From contig CP016211.1 in assembly GCA_001931535.1 (NCBI GenBank), forward strand, positions 13,841,501 to 13,905,500: a stretch of DNA of 64,000 nucleotides. The letters run 5' to 3'. Made by a program: the position numbers and the translations under genes. Under the pieces are notes generated by a model. It was not told where the DNA came from, made no database searches, and saw nothing but the letters and a program-made list of their open reading frames with translations. This stretch comes from Minicystis rosea. Its GTDB lineage: Bacteria; Myxococcota_A; Polyangia; Polyangiales; Polyangiaceae. Below are positions 36,714 through 44,915 of this stretch, piece by piece; the first letter of the stretch is position 1, and each line of letters opens with the position of its first letter.

Positions 36714-38396
36714 ATGGAGTCGGCGTGGCCGGTCGCGATTACGGCGCTGGGGCGCGCGTCGGCGGCGACGGTCGTGTGGGGGCGCGGCGGGCAGCGCTTC
36801 GTCTCCGTGGTGCTCAAAGCGACGTTCGCGTTCGTGCCCGATGGACCGATGGTCGAGGTCGCGCCCGATCCGATCTGCGCGCGGGAAGAGGACGGCGCGC
36901 CGGGCCTCGGGCTGCGCGCGGCCGACGATCTCGCGCCCTACCTCACGCCGACGGACGTGTGCTTGACGGGCCATGCGCCGCCGCGCTTGCCCATGATGCA
37001 GAGCGTGCGCGTGCGCTTCGCGGTGGTGCGTGACGGCGCGGCGTTGCTCGATCGCGTGATGGATTGCGAGGTCTCCCGTGCGCCCAACGGCGCGCCGCTG
37101 CCGACGCCGATTCGTGGCCTGGGGCCAATCTCGAAGCGTTGGCCGGCGCGCCGCAGCTTGCTCGGTGCGATCGATCCGCAGCGCCTCGAGGGGACCGTCA
37201 TCGAGATTCCGGATCCCTTCGATTGGCGGTACTTCCAGGCATCTTCGAGCGACGTGCGTTTGGGGGTCCTGCGTGGTGACGAGTGGCTCATGCTCGAAGG
37301 CATGCACCCGACGATCGAGCGGCTGATGACGCAGCTCCCGCAGGCGCGCGCGTTCGCTCGGCTGTCGGGGCCGTCGATCGTTGCCGCTGGGGATCGCCCG
37401 CTGGATCTCACGCTCGATACGCTGCGCATCGACGTGGATCGCCGGTGCTGCGCGCTCACGTTTCGCCGGCACGTTCCCATTCATGGTGCGCTCGAGGGAG
37501 CGTCCGTCGTCGCCGGTATCGAGCTGCCTGGGCGTCCCATCGCGTGGCCTGCGCGGCCTACCGAAGGGGCTCGTGCGGACGACACGCTCGGGAGGACGTT
37601 GCCAGTCGAGGATGGCGATTTCGTCATTGCCAAGGCGGAAGAAGACCCGCTGATGGGCACGATCGGGCTCGGCGATGTCACGCTCGCCGAGCTCACGGCG
37701 CGGCCCATCGTGCCGTTCGCGCAGGCCGCGGCGCTGCAGGCTGCGCCGGTGATTCGGGTGCAGGACGATCCGCTCGGCGGCACGCTCGGGCTGCGTGAAG
37801 ATGTCATCTCCGCGCTGGCGGCGCGGCCGGCGACGCCGTTTCAGAAGCCGGGGCCGTTGTTGTCGTTTCCGTCGCAGCCGTCGACGTTGCCGGTGCCGGC
37901 TGTGGCGCGGCCGGTGGAGCACGATCCGCTGGGCGGCACGCTCGGGATCGACGAGAGCGCGGCGCGCGTGACGTCGTTTCCGGTCATCCCGTTCGCCGAG
38001 GCGCGGGAGAGCGCGCCCGAGCCGTTGCCGGCGATCGCCGCGGATCCGCTCATGGGCACCATGGGCATCGGCGAGGTGGATGCGGCGGCGTTGATTGCGC
38101 GGGCCGTGACGCCGTTTCGTGCGGACATCGCTTCGCCGCTCGCGCAGGCTTCGTCACCGTTCGTCGCGGCGCCGCGCGCGCCTCACGATCCGCTGGGCGG
38201 CACGCTCGGGCTCGACGACGCGCTCGTCGCGGATCTACTGGCGCGCCCGGTGATTCCCTTCGGGCCGCAGATCGCCACCAAGCTCTCGGTCCCGGAGGCT
38301 CGCCCCGGCGAGGGCGACGATGGGCCCATGCCGGCGGGCCTCGGCGCGCAGTTCCTCGCCGCGATGGCCGTCCTCGAGCGGCGACGCGAGGCTTGA
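36714..38396 (+). CDS. DUF2169 protein with five C-terminal DPLGGTLG repeats
   Basis: ATG 36714 (MESAWPVAITALGRASAATV) starts a 560-residue protein. The first ~290 residues carry the DUF2169 order (VSVVLKATFAFV, DLAPYLTPTDVCLTGHA, PIRGLGPISKRWPARRSLLG, DWRYFQASSSD, LRGDEWLMLEGMHP). From about residue 310 to 523 there are five copies of a unit starting DPL(G/M)GT(L/I/M)G(L/I) and ending RP-x-x-PF, separated by proline/alanine-rich linkers. The protein ends with a helix (LGAQFLAAMAVLERRREA). No signal peptide or membrane segment is visible. It is divergent from the shorter DUF2169 gene, so each flank of this cargo locus has its own adaptor. The repeats may be docking motifs for several partners; that is inference. 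Confidence 0.85.
   Translation: MESAWPVAITALGRASAATVVWGRGGQRFVSVVLKATFAFVPDGPMVEVAPDPICAREEDGAPGLGLRAADDLAPYLTPTDVCLTGHAPPRLPMMQSVRVRFAVVRDGAALLDRVMDCEVSRAPNGAPLPTPIRGLGPISKRWPARRSLLGAIDPQRLEGTVIEIPDPFDWRYFQASSSDVRLGVLRGDEWLMLEGMHPTIERLMTQLPQARAFARLSGPSIVAAGDRPLDLTLDTLRIDVDRRCCALTFRRHVPIHGALEGASVVAGIELPGRPIAWPARPTEGARADDTLGRTLPVEDGDFVIAKAEEDPLMGTIGLGDVTLAELTARPIVPFAQAAALQAAPVIRVQDDPLGGTLGLREDVISALAARPATPFQKPGPLLSFPSQPSTLPVPAVARPVEHDPLGGTLGIDESAARVTSFPVIPFAEARESAPEPLPAIAADPLMGTMGIGEVDAAALIARAVTPFRADIASPLAQASSPFVAAPRAPHDPLGGTLGLDDALVADLLARPVIPFGPQIATKLSVPEARPGEGDDGPMPAGLGAQFLAAMAVLERRREA
37641..38285 (+). repeat. Five in-frame repeats in the DUF2169 gene
   Basis: Units of roughly 40-55 codons each start DPLMGTIGL, DPLGGTLGL, DPLGGTLGI, DPLMGTMGI and DPLGGTLGL, and each contains a PF ending 20-25 residues later (RPIVPF, RPATPF, FPVIPF, RAVTPF, RPVIPF). 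The nucleotide repeats are diverged, so the repetition is kept at protein level. Confidence 0.85.
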
Positions 38397-38459
38397 GAAG
38401 TCGCGGGGGAGCGCGCGCTGCGCGAGAGGAGATCGCCTCCGCGCATTTCCTTTACATGT

Positions 38460-39428
38460 TCAGCTTCCGAAGCCGAAGGGACGGATGCCGGTCTTGTTCT
38501 CGACGAGGATGCGCACGCGCGGGCCGGTCTCGATGGTCAGCGGGCCCGCGTGCTCGTGGACGTCGCCGTCGCACACGTAGCGGACGACGCCGCCGCGCGC
38601 TTCGATCACGGCGCGCGGCGTGATCCGATCGTAGGTGTGATCGGGGCCCATCGAGCGGGCGTGCCACACGTCGGGCAGCTTGCGCACGAAGCCGAGCGCC
38701 GTGGTGTGGATGCCGAGGATGTGGAACGTGCCCGGCGCATGATCCGATCGATAGAAAGGCCGGAAGCCGAGGCCGATCTGATCGACGGTGCCCGCGCCGA
38801 TGGCGAGGTAGTCGCGATCGGGGAAGACGTCGCCGTCGTCGAGCGTGACGCGGCCTTCCCACCGCTCGGCCACGGGCGTGGGGCGGCCGGCGACGACGGC
38901 GGCGCTGGCGCGGCCGAGGACCTTGGCGGCCCAGAGCGCGTCGCGCACCTCGGCCTTGTTGTAGTCGCTGATGAAGCCGTGGATGGCGCCGGTGCCGAAG
39001 ATGAAGCCGTAGTGCTTGCCGATGCGCATGACGTGGCGCTCGACGTGCTGGAGCGGCTCGCGCGCGGCGTGCCGGCGGATGAGGCGCGCGAGGATGCCGT
39101 CGGGCCGGCCGCGCGGGACGCCGACGGCGTTGGCCACCGTGTTGAAGGTGCCGCCGCGCAGGAACGCGAGCGGGGGCAGCGGCTCGTCGGCCCACACCTC
39201 GAGGAAGCCGGTGATGGTGACGTAGTTGGTGCCGTCGCCGCCGGAGATGCCGAGGACGTCGATCTGGAGGCGGCGAAAATCCTCCGCGATGCGGGCGAGA
39301 TCGTCGCGGTTGTGCGCCGTCCGCACCACGCCGTGATCGCCCAGGGTGCGCGCGAGCCGGAGCGCTGCCCGTGGATCACGCTGGTTCTGCCGAGACCGCG
39401 GATTGATGACCACGCCGATGCCGCCCAT
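38460..39428 (-). CDS. Diacylglycerol/lipid kinase family protein
   Basis: ATG 39428 (MGGIGVVINPRSRQNQRDP) fits the family start; an in-frame start at 39473 would add 15 residues. 322 residues. The catalytic-domain signature is present: GVVINPRS at the N-terminus, then LGISGGDGTNYVTITGFL (the GGDGT nucleotide-binding loop), LPPLAFLRGGTFNTVANAVG (the G-T-x-N-D/V-x-A motif) and the C-terminal VVRYVCDGDVHEHAGPLTI. These cytoplasmic enzymes phosphorylate lipids such as diacylglycerol, sphingosine-like or isoprenoid substrates; the substrate here is unknown. The gene is convergent with the repeat-bearing DUF2169 gene (63-base gap) and is the border of the T6SS block. Confidence 0.9.
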   Translation of the reverse strand: MGGIGVVINPRSRQNQRDPRAALRLARTLGDHGVVRTAHNRDDLARIAEDFRRLQIDVLGISGGDGTNYVTITGFLEVWADEPLPPLAFLRGGTFNTVANAVGVPRGRPDGILARLIRRHAAREPLQHVERHVMRIGKHYGFIFGTGAIHGFISDYNKAEVRDALWAAKVLGRASAAVVAGRPTPVAERWEGRVTLDDGDVFPDRDYLAIGAGTVDQIGLGFRPFYRSDHAPGTFHILGIHTTALGFVRKLPDVWHARSMGPDHTYDRITPRAVIEARGGVVRYVCDGDVHEHAGPLTIETGPRVRILVENKTGIRPFGFGS

Positions 39429-39502
39429 GCACCGATCCGTGACGGGATCGTGACACGGCGTCAATGGGATCATGACCCTAACCGGCTCGTCGGGCCTCGG
39501 CC

Positions 39503-39526
39503 TTTTGGGGCACTTGCGACCCCATC
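39503..39526 (-). terminator. GC-rich hairpin of the dispersed family, after the 39562-40572 gene
   Basis: On the minus strand this reads GATGGGGTCGCAAGTGCCCC followed by AAAA, 35 bases after the stop of the hydrolase gene. It belongs to the same family as 48679-48703 and the repeats at 54417-54616. Confidence 0.5.
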
Positions 39527-39561
39527 GTGACCCGAATGTAAGAAGTTACGCGGCGGACTGA

Positions 39562-40572
39562 CTACTTCCGCCCCTTCGGGCTCTTCCAGCGTGGCTCGAG
39601 CTGGTTACGCACGATGCCGGCCATGAGGCCGATGTGCGCGCAGTGATCGGGCTTGTCGTCTCCCGTATAGCCGCGCATGTGGAAGTTGCCCTTGTCGAAG
39701 CGGTCGATCATGTCGAGGCCCAGCACGTCCTGACGGTTGGCCTTCTTCGGCTTCCCCCCGAGCTGATGGACGATGTAGTCGCCCACCTCGGTCGTGGACG
39801 CATAGCCGGGCGGGATGATCGAGGAGTGGCTGAGGAACATGAACGTCTGCTTCTTCGCGGCACGCTTGGCGAACTCGACGAAGGGGACCAGCTGCTCGGT
39901 CTTGAGCGCATGAGCCTGCTCGTCGGTGTACCCCGCGTGCACCGAGTCGAGGAGGATGAGGGAGTCGACCTTCTTCCCCGCCGGCTGGCGGAGGATCTGC
40001 TCGATGGCGCCGTAGCCCGCGCTCCACGACGAGAGCGCGAGCTTGCGGATCTTGGCGCTCGGCCGCCCCGCGTGGCGCGCGACCGCGGCCTCGATGCTCG
40101 AGAGCAGGTTGGTGAACGCGGCCGGTGACGAGAAGGCCGTTTGATAGGCGCCCGATCCGATGCCGAGATCGATGCCGACGAGGACGATGCCCTTCGCCGT
40201 CTTCACGAACTCTTTCCGGATCGGCTCGTGTCCGTGGAAGTGGATGACGACGTCGAACTGCCCGCTCTTGCTGATGCCGCCTTGATGCGGGAGCAGGACC
40301 TGCCCCATCGACATCCCGCTGCCGTTCCAAGGCTCGTAGATGCCGAAGCCCGGGTCGGGCGTCATGCACGGGTTGATGCCGCCCCGCCGCTTCTTCGCGA
40401 CGGGCTTGGGCGCTTCGGCCGGCTTCTCGACCTGCGAGGCCGGCTTCGTCGGTCCGTCACCCGGCGGCTCGTCCGCGACCGCGGGCGCCACGTGCGTGAA
40501 GCCGGCCAAGCCGAAGGCCGCGGAGACGGAGAGCAGGGCAAAGAAGCGGCGAACGGCTCCGAAGGACGGCAT
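39562..40572 (-). CDS. Secreted alpha/beta-hydrolase-like protein
   Basis: ATG 40572 (MPSFGAVRRFFALL) begins a 336-residue protein with a signal peptide (hydrophobic 8-30, AVADE cleavage-like). A proline/lysine linker (PAEAPKPVAKKRRGG) follows. The rest has alpha/beta-hydrolase features: VVIHFHGHEP (oxyanion-strand HGH), IVLVGIDLGIGSGAY, LALSSWSAGYG (nucleophile elbow S-W-S-A-G), SLILLDSVHAGY (acid strand) and late histidines (GNFHMRGY, PDHCAHIGLM). A lipase/esterase-like or structural hydrolase in the periplasm or outside the cell is likely; the substrate is unknown. It stands alone, with the hairpin at 39503-39526 downstream. Confidence 0.75.
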   Translation of the reverse strand: MPSFGAVRRFFALLSVSAAFGLAGFTHVAPAVADEPPGDGPTKPASQVEKPAEAPKPVAKKRRGGINPCMTPDPGFGIYEPWNGSGMSMGQVLLPHQGGISKSGQFDVVIHFHGHEPIRKEFVKTAKGIVLVGIDLGIGSGAYQTAFSSPAAFTNLLSSIEAAVARHAGRPSAKIRKLALSSWSAGYGAIEQILRQPAGKKVDSLILLDSVHAGYTDEQAHALKTEQLVPFVEFAKRAAKKQTFMFLSHSSIIPPGYASTTEVGDYIVHQLGGKPKKANRQDVLGLDMIDRFDKGNFHMRGYTGDDKPDHCAHIGLMAGIVRNQLEPRWKSPKGRK

Positions 40573-40938
40573 GGACGAGGGTCATTCCATAGAATGCCGG
40601 AGCCGTCGAGCTTGTTGCAAAGACCCGGCGCCCCACGCGTTCCGGGAGCGCACGGAAGACGGTGAAATTAGTGAGGAGAGGCGAGGGATCCCCCGTCTCG
40701 GATTCCCGCGGCCGCCGCTCGCCGCGATCCCGAGATCAGGCGACGAGGGGGCGATGAGCTACGTCGCGGACCTGGATGATCGGGGTCGGGCAAGTGGATG
40801 ATCTACGTCGCGGACCCCGATCGATCGGGTCGGGCTGGCCGATGATCGCGGACCCCGAAATGGCCGATGCGCGCCGCGCATCGAGATCGCCGAGGCGATG
40901 TCGAGCGGGCGCGCATCGCGCGCATCACGCTGTCGTGA
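40573..40938. other. Intergenic region with 44-bp direct repeats
   Basis: No gene is visible between the hydrolase and the membrane-protein gene. It contains the tandem repeats at 40753-40865 and, next to the membrane-protein stop, the weak hairpin ATCACG-ctgt-CGTGAT (40924-40939), a plausible terminator for that gene. Confidence 0.5.
40753..40865. repeat. 44-bp tandem repeat, two and a half copies
   Basis: Units start at 40753, 40797 and 40841. The shared core is GATGATCTACGTCGCGGACC followed by a CGATCGGGTCGGG-like segment; the third copy has lost the CTACGT part (GATGATCGCGGACCCCGA). The spacing of 44 bases is exact. It is non-coding. Confidence 0.75.
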
Positions 40939-42249
40939 TTACTGCTGCGGCATCATGCCGGGCGGCATGCCCGCGGCGGCGGCTTGCCTGGCGGCGGCGC
41001 CCGCGTCGGCGGCGGCGAGGATCCGCTCCTCGGCCTGCGCGGCCAGCTTCTCCACCGTGGTCGCCGCGTCGGCGTCCGAGAGGCCGGTGAAGAACTTGAT
41101 GAACGGCGCCTCGAGCCCCGGGTTCACCCCGCTCAGCACGAGCACGATCGGGATGGCCGGCTTCTCGATGTCCGCGAGCTCCGACGCGCGCTGCCGCCAT
41201 TGGCCCGCGCCTCCGAGCATGCGCAGCAGGAACTGCGCGCCGAGGCCGAACAGGAAGCCCGCCATCACGCCGCCGATGAACACGTCCGTGTCGCTCGGCG
41301 CCACCGCGGCGGCGACGAGGCCGCCCAAGGCGCCGCCGATCACCGCGCCGGGCAGGCCGCCGTTCGGCTGCGACGCGAGCCGCAGCACCGCGGCCGCGTG
41401 GAGGCCGGGCTGGCTCGTCTTCGCGGCCTCGCGGAGCGGGACCAGCGTCATCAAGCGGCGGTTCGAGGAGACGCGCACGCTCAGGTACGAGAGCAGGAGC
41501 GCGATCACCGAGAGCCCCACGCCGATGCCCACCGCGAGCCTTCGCGGGATCAGCCCCTCGGGGATGGGCTCGCGGATGAACGCGGTGCCCGCCTTGGCGT
41601 TGAGCTCCTCCGAGTGCTTCGTCGCGGCCGCTTCGGCGTCCTTGGTCTGGGCCACGATCTTGTCGATCGCGATCCCGTCCCAGAGCTTGAGCAGCGTGCG
41701 GGCCGCGGAGAGCTCTTCCTTCTTGTCGGCGGCGGGCTGCACCGCGGCTGCCTTGGCGATCGCCTCCCACGCGGGCGCCGCCTCCTTGCGCTCGCCGGCG
41801 CTGGCCTCGACGTTGACGCGGCAGGCGGTGAGCAGCTTCGCGGCCTTCTGCGTGGGCTGCGCGGCGCCCCACGCCAGGCCGACGTCGGGCTCCTTGTCCT
41901 TGTCCTGAAGCTCTTTGACGCCGGCGCGGATGCGCCCGGAGATCGTCCCCGGCTTCTTTTTCTTCTTCGGATCCGGCGGGGCCTCTTCGTTCGCGTCCAG
42001 GTGCGCCGCCTTGGCCGTGGCTTTGAACGGATCGATCTCCGTTTGCAGCTTCTCCGCTGCGACCACGCAGGCATGGGCCGGCTTGATCCGCTCGACCGCC
42101 TCGTCGGCGGCGCGGCGGGCCTCGGGATCCGGCACGAGCTTGCCCTTCGCGGTCACCAGCAAGATGACCGCGGGAGCGATGCACAGCACCATGAGAAGCG
42201 ACGCGATCAGGGTCCAGCGAACCTCTTCGCGACGCGTGTATTCGTTCAC
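40939..42249 (-). CDS. Membrane protein of unknown function with internal helix pair
   Basis: GTG 42249 (MNEYTRREEVRWTLIA) lies 10 bases after the esterase stop, with a GAAGGGC site before it; 436 residues. One hydrophobic segment is at residues 14-33 (LIASLLMVLCIAPAVILLV). A long charged periplasmic-type region follows (lysine/proline stretch PDPKKKKKPG), then a second membrane helix near 245-265 (VGIGVGLSVIALLLSYL) and glycine/alanine-rich hydrophobic segments near 315-355 (GAVIGGALGGLVAAAVA, VFIGGVMAGFLFGLGAQFLL). The C-terminal ~80 residues are a helical cytoplasmic-type tail ending PPGMMPQQ. I do not recognise the family. It probably forms an operon with the esterase gene. Confidence 0.75.
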   Translation of the reverse strand: MNEYTRREEVRWTLIASLLMVLCIAPAVILLVTAKGKLVPDPEARRAADEAVERIKPAHACVVAAEKLQTEIDPFKATAKAAHLDANEEAPPDPKKKKKPGTISGRIRAGVKELQDKDKEPDVGLAWGAAQPTQKAAKLLTACRVNVEASAGERKEAAPAWEAIAKAAAVQPAADKKEELSAARTLLKLWDGIAIDKIVAQTKDAEAAATKHSEELNAKAGTAFIREPIPEGLIPRRLAVGIGVGLSVIALLLSYLSVRVSSNRRLMTLVPLREAAKTSQPGLHAAAVLRLASQPNGGLPGAVIGGALGGLVAAAVAPSDTDVFIGGVMAGFLFGLGAQFLLRMLGGAGQWRQRASELADIEKPAIPIVLVLSGVNPGLEAPFIKFFTGLSDADAATTVEKLAAQAEERILAAADAGAAARQAAAAGMPPGMMPQQ

Positions 42250-42259
42250 GCCCTTCGCC

Positions 42260-43297
42260 TCACGGTTTCGGGTGAGCCAGTAGGAAGTCGAGCACCTTGG
42301 GGGCCCAGGATGCATTGAACTTCGGTGAATGAGGGCCGAGGTGGATGGTCCACAGCTCGGCCGCGCCGTTGCCCTCGCAGCCCTCGTACTCGAGGGCCTT
42401 CGTCTCGTCGCCTTCGAGATCGGTCACGATGTCGAAGGGCGCTGCGGAGGTGTCGGCCTTGGCGGAGCACTTGTTCTTCGCCGCCCAGTCTTGCGTCGTT
42501 TCGAGCGCGCCGGGCGCCACGGGCAGGCCCGCGATGTTGATCGGAGGCCCACCTGCGTAGAGGACCGTCTGATCGGCGTCGCCGTGCACCTGGAGGAACG
42601 CGACCGGCGCGGAGGCCGCGCACTTCGTCTGATCTTTGTACGTCGCGCCCGCGAGCGAGACGATGCCCGCGATCTTGCTCGCTTGATCGCAGGCCATGCG
42701 GTTCACCATGAACCCGCCGTTCGAGTGGCCGAACGCGAAGATGCGCTTCTCGTCGACGGCGTACTTCGCCTTGATGTCCTCGATGACCGCCATGAGATAG
42801 CCGATGTCGTTCGTCCCGAGCTTGTCGAGATCACAGCACGAATCGGTGGCGTTCCAGAAATATCGATCCAAGATCGGGTCGACGGTCGAGTGCGGGAGGG
42901 CCAGGATCACGCCCCGTTTGTCGGCCTCGGGCGCGAATTGGTTGGCGTTCTCCTCATCGTCCCACGGGGCTTGGGTCGAGCCGTGATCGGTGAAGCCGTG
43001 CAGCTCGAGGAGCAGGGGCGCCGGCTTCGACGCGTCGTATCCGCTCGGGAGCTTGAGATCGTAGGCGCGGCCTTGCAGGTCGACGGTGACCATGGCGTCG
43101 GGCGGGCGCCCGACGTTCTCGCCGCCCGTGCCGCCGGTGCTTCCGCCCGCCGACGTGGTGGAGCTCGTGGATTGGCCGCCGGCGCCGCCGGTGTTTCCAC
43201 CGTTTCCGCTGCCGCAGGCAGCCAGCAGCGACGCCGTCGCGACGATCGCGAACGCGCCGCGCAGCGACGCGGAGATCGAGCGGACGGAAGAAACCAT
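42260..43297 (-). CDS. Lipoprotein esterase of the PHB depolymerase/feruloyl esterase (LpqC-like) group
   Basis: ATG 43297 (MVSSVRSISASLRG) has GAAGAGG upstream; 345 residues. The signal ends with the lipobox LLAAC, so it is a lipoprotein. A serine/glycine/threonine linker follows. The catalytic domain shows PLLLELHGFTDHGS (oxyanion strand), the nucleophile in FAFGHSNGGFM (G-H-S-N-G), a late Asp/Gln region (FLQVHGDADQTV, the usual HG--D acid) and a C-terminal His (LGPHSPKF). This is the order of secreted polyhydroxybutyrate depolymerase-like, feruloyl and acetylxylan esterases. The exact substrate is unknown. The cysteine pair in DSCCDLDK may form a disulfide. Confidence 0.88.
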   Translation of the reverse strand: MVSSVRSISASLRGAFAIVATASLLAACGSGNGGNTGGAGGQSTSSTTSAGGSTGGTGGENVGRPPDAMVTVDLQGRAYDLKLPSGYDASKPAPLLLELHGFTDHGSTQAPWDDEENANQFAPEADKRGVILALPHSTVDPILDRYFWNATDSCCDLDKLGTNDIGYLMAVIEDIKAKYAVDEKRIFAFGHSNGGFMVNRMACDQASKIAGIVSLAGATYKDQTKCAASAPVAFLQVHGDADQTVLYAGGPPINIAGLPVAPGALETTQDWAAKNKCSAKADTSAAPFDIVTDLEGDETKALEYEGCEGNGAAELWTIHLGPHSPKFNASWAPKVLDFLLAHPKP

Positions 43298-43511
43298 GAC
43301 CTCTTCGTTTAGACCAGTTGCCCGGCCGCCGCTACAGCGTCGCAAGGGGCTCTTTGCAATGGGGCGCCCGCGGCCCGAGACCTGGTCCCCGAAAGAGCCT
43401 GCGCGAGGGCCCCGGCACCTGAAGCTGGAAACGGGAGCGTGAGCGCCCCCATACCCCGCCTTGAAGGGTGTTGGGCCTCCCGCGAGGGTTTCGTGTAGGG
43501 ATGGCGGGCCC

Positions 43512-44777
43512 GTGTCCTCCGTCGCGCCGCCCTCCTCCGACGCTGCCGCCGCCGTGCCCGTCGCGGAGCCGACGTTCTGGGCCCGGCTCCGGGCGGCGCC
43601 CTGGGTCGTGAGCACCTACTTCGCGGAGGGGCTGCCCTTCGCGATCGTACGCCAGCTCTCCGGCGAGTTTCTCACCTCGATGGGCGTGAGCCTCAAGGAG
43701 ATCGGGGCCACCTCGCTCTACGGCCTGGCCTGGAACCTCAAGCTCCTCTGGAGCCCTCTCGTCGATCGCCACGGCACCATCCGTCGCTGGCTGGTCGTCA
43801 TGGAGGTCCTGCTCGGGCTCGTCGTGCTCGCGCTCGCGTGGCCCGCCGGCCGCGGCGACACGGGCGCGGTGTGGCGCGTGGTGGTCGTCGTCGCCTTCCT
43901 CGCGGCCACGCACGACATCGCCGTCGATGGGTTCTACCTGGAGGCGCTCGACAAGGGCGCGCAGGCGCGGTTCTCGGGGCTCCGCGTGGCGGCGTATCGC
44001 GTGGCTCTGCTCGCGGGCAAGGGGCTGCTCGTGCTCGCGGGCGTGCTGCAAGCGGCCGGTTGGGATCGGACCGCGGCGTGGCGCGTCACCTTCCTCGCGG
44101 CCGGTGCGGCCATGTTGCTGCTCGCGGTGGGCCATGCGCTCGCGCTGCCGCGATCGACCGCGCCGGTGCGCGCGCTGGATGCGCCCAAGCCTCGCTACAC
44201 GGACGCCTTCTTCTCGCTCCTCGAGCAGCCGAAGATCGGCGCGTCGATCGCGTTCATCCTCGCCTACAAAGCCGGCGATTCCTTGATGTTCGCCATGAAC
44301 GCGCCCTTCCTCAAGAGCATGGGGCTCGGCGATTTCATGCGCGGCACCGTCGGCACCATCGCCATCTTCGCGAGCATCACGGGCTCGATCGGGGGCGGCG
44401 CCGCCATCGCGAAGTATGGCCTTCGCCGCATGCTCGGCCCCATCGCCGTTCTCCAGAGCCTCGCGATCCTGGCCTATGTGGCGCTCGCCGCGGCGCGGCC
44501 TTCCGTGGCAGTGACCTCGGTGGTCGCCGTCTTCGAGCAGCTCGCGGGCGGCATCGGCGACTCGGCGCTGGCCGTGTTCCTGTTGCGGCGCTGCGCGCCC
44601 CAGCACAAGGCCGCGCACTTTGCCATCGTTTCGGCCTTGATGAGCGTCGCCTCCACGATCGCCGGCGTGGCCAGCGGTTACCTGCTCACGCGCCTCGATT
44701 ACTCGGCCTTCTTCGCGGTCGCCTTCGTGGCCTCTCTGCCCGGGGTGATCCTGACCCGCTTCGTCCCCAAGGAGTAA
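43512..44777 (+). CDS. MFS transporter, AmpG-like
   Basis: GTG 43512 (MSSVAPPSSDAAAAVP) is preferred over the TTG at 43461, which would add a non-conserved leader; 421 residues. About twelve hydrophobic helices are seen. Features resemble AmpG-type major facilitator proteins: VVSTYFAEGLPFAIV in helix 1, SLYGLAWNLKLLWSPLVDRHG (the helix 2-3 loop), FLAATHDIAVDGFYLE (helix 4, with D-I-A-V-D-G/A as in AmpG) and FSGLRVAAYRVALL. AmpG imports anhydromuropeptides into the cytoplasm for wall recycling; acetyl-CoA transporter-like relatives share these motifs, so the substrate is open. The gene's 3' end is repeated 100 bases downstream. Confidence 0.88.
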   Translation: MSSVAPPSSDAAAAVPVAEPTFWARLRAAPWVVSTYFAEGLPFAIVRQLSGEFLTSMGVSLKEIGATSLYGLAWNLKLLWSPLVDRHGTIRRWLVVMEVLLGLVVLALAWPAGRGDTGAVWRVVVVVAFLAATHDIAVDGFYLEALDKGAQARFSGLRVAAYRVALLAGKGLLVLAGVLQAAGWDRTAAWRVTFLAAGAAMLLLAVGHALALPRSTAPVRALDAPKPRYTDAFFSLLEQPKIGASIAFILAYKAGDSLMFAMNAPFLKSMGLGDFMRGTVGTIAIFASITGSIGGGAAIAKYGLRRMLGPIAVLQSLAILAYVALAAARPSVAVTSVVAVFEQLAGGIGDSALAVFLLRRCAPQHKAAHFAIVSALMSVASTIAGVASGYLLTRLDYSAFFAVAFVASLPGVILTRFVPKE

Positions 44778-44911
44778 GAGCCTCCAACAGGATCTCCCGT
44801 CGCTGGCCTGCGGACACGCGGCGCGCGCCTGCGTTGCTCAGCTTCGGCGTACATCTGTACGCCTTCGCCTTCGTGGGGTGATCCTGACCCGCGTCGTCCT
44901 CAAGGAGTAAG
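44742..44911 (+). repeat. Duplicated 3' end of the MFS gene with palindrome between copies
   Basis: Bases 44742-44778 and 44875-44911 (37 bases) differ at two positions. Copy 1 contains the MFS stop codon; copy 2 is non-coding and its AAGGAG lies 8 bases before the GTG start of the M16 gene. Upstream, copy 2 also retains GCCTTCGTGG with an 11-base deletion. Between the copies lies a perfect hairpin, GGCGTACA-tc-TGTACGCC (44846-44863). Confidence 0.85.
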
Positions 44912-44915
44912 CGCA

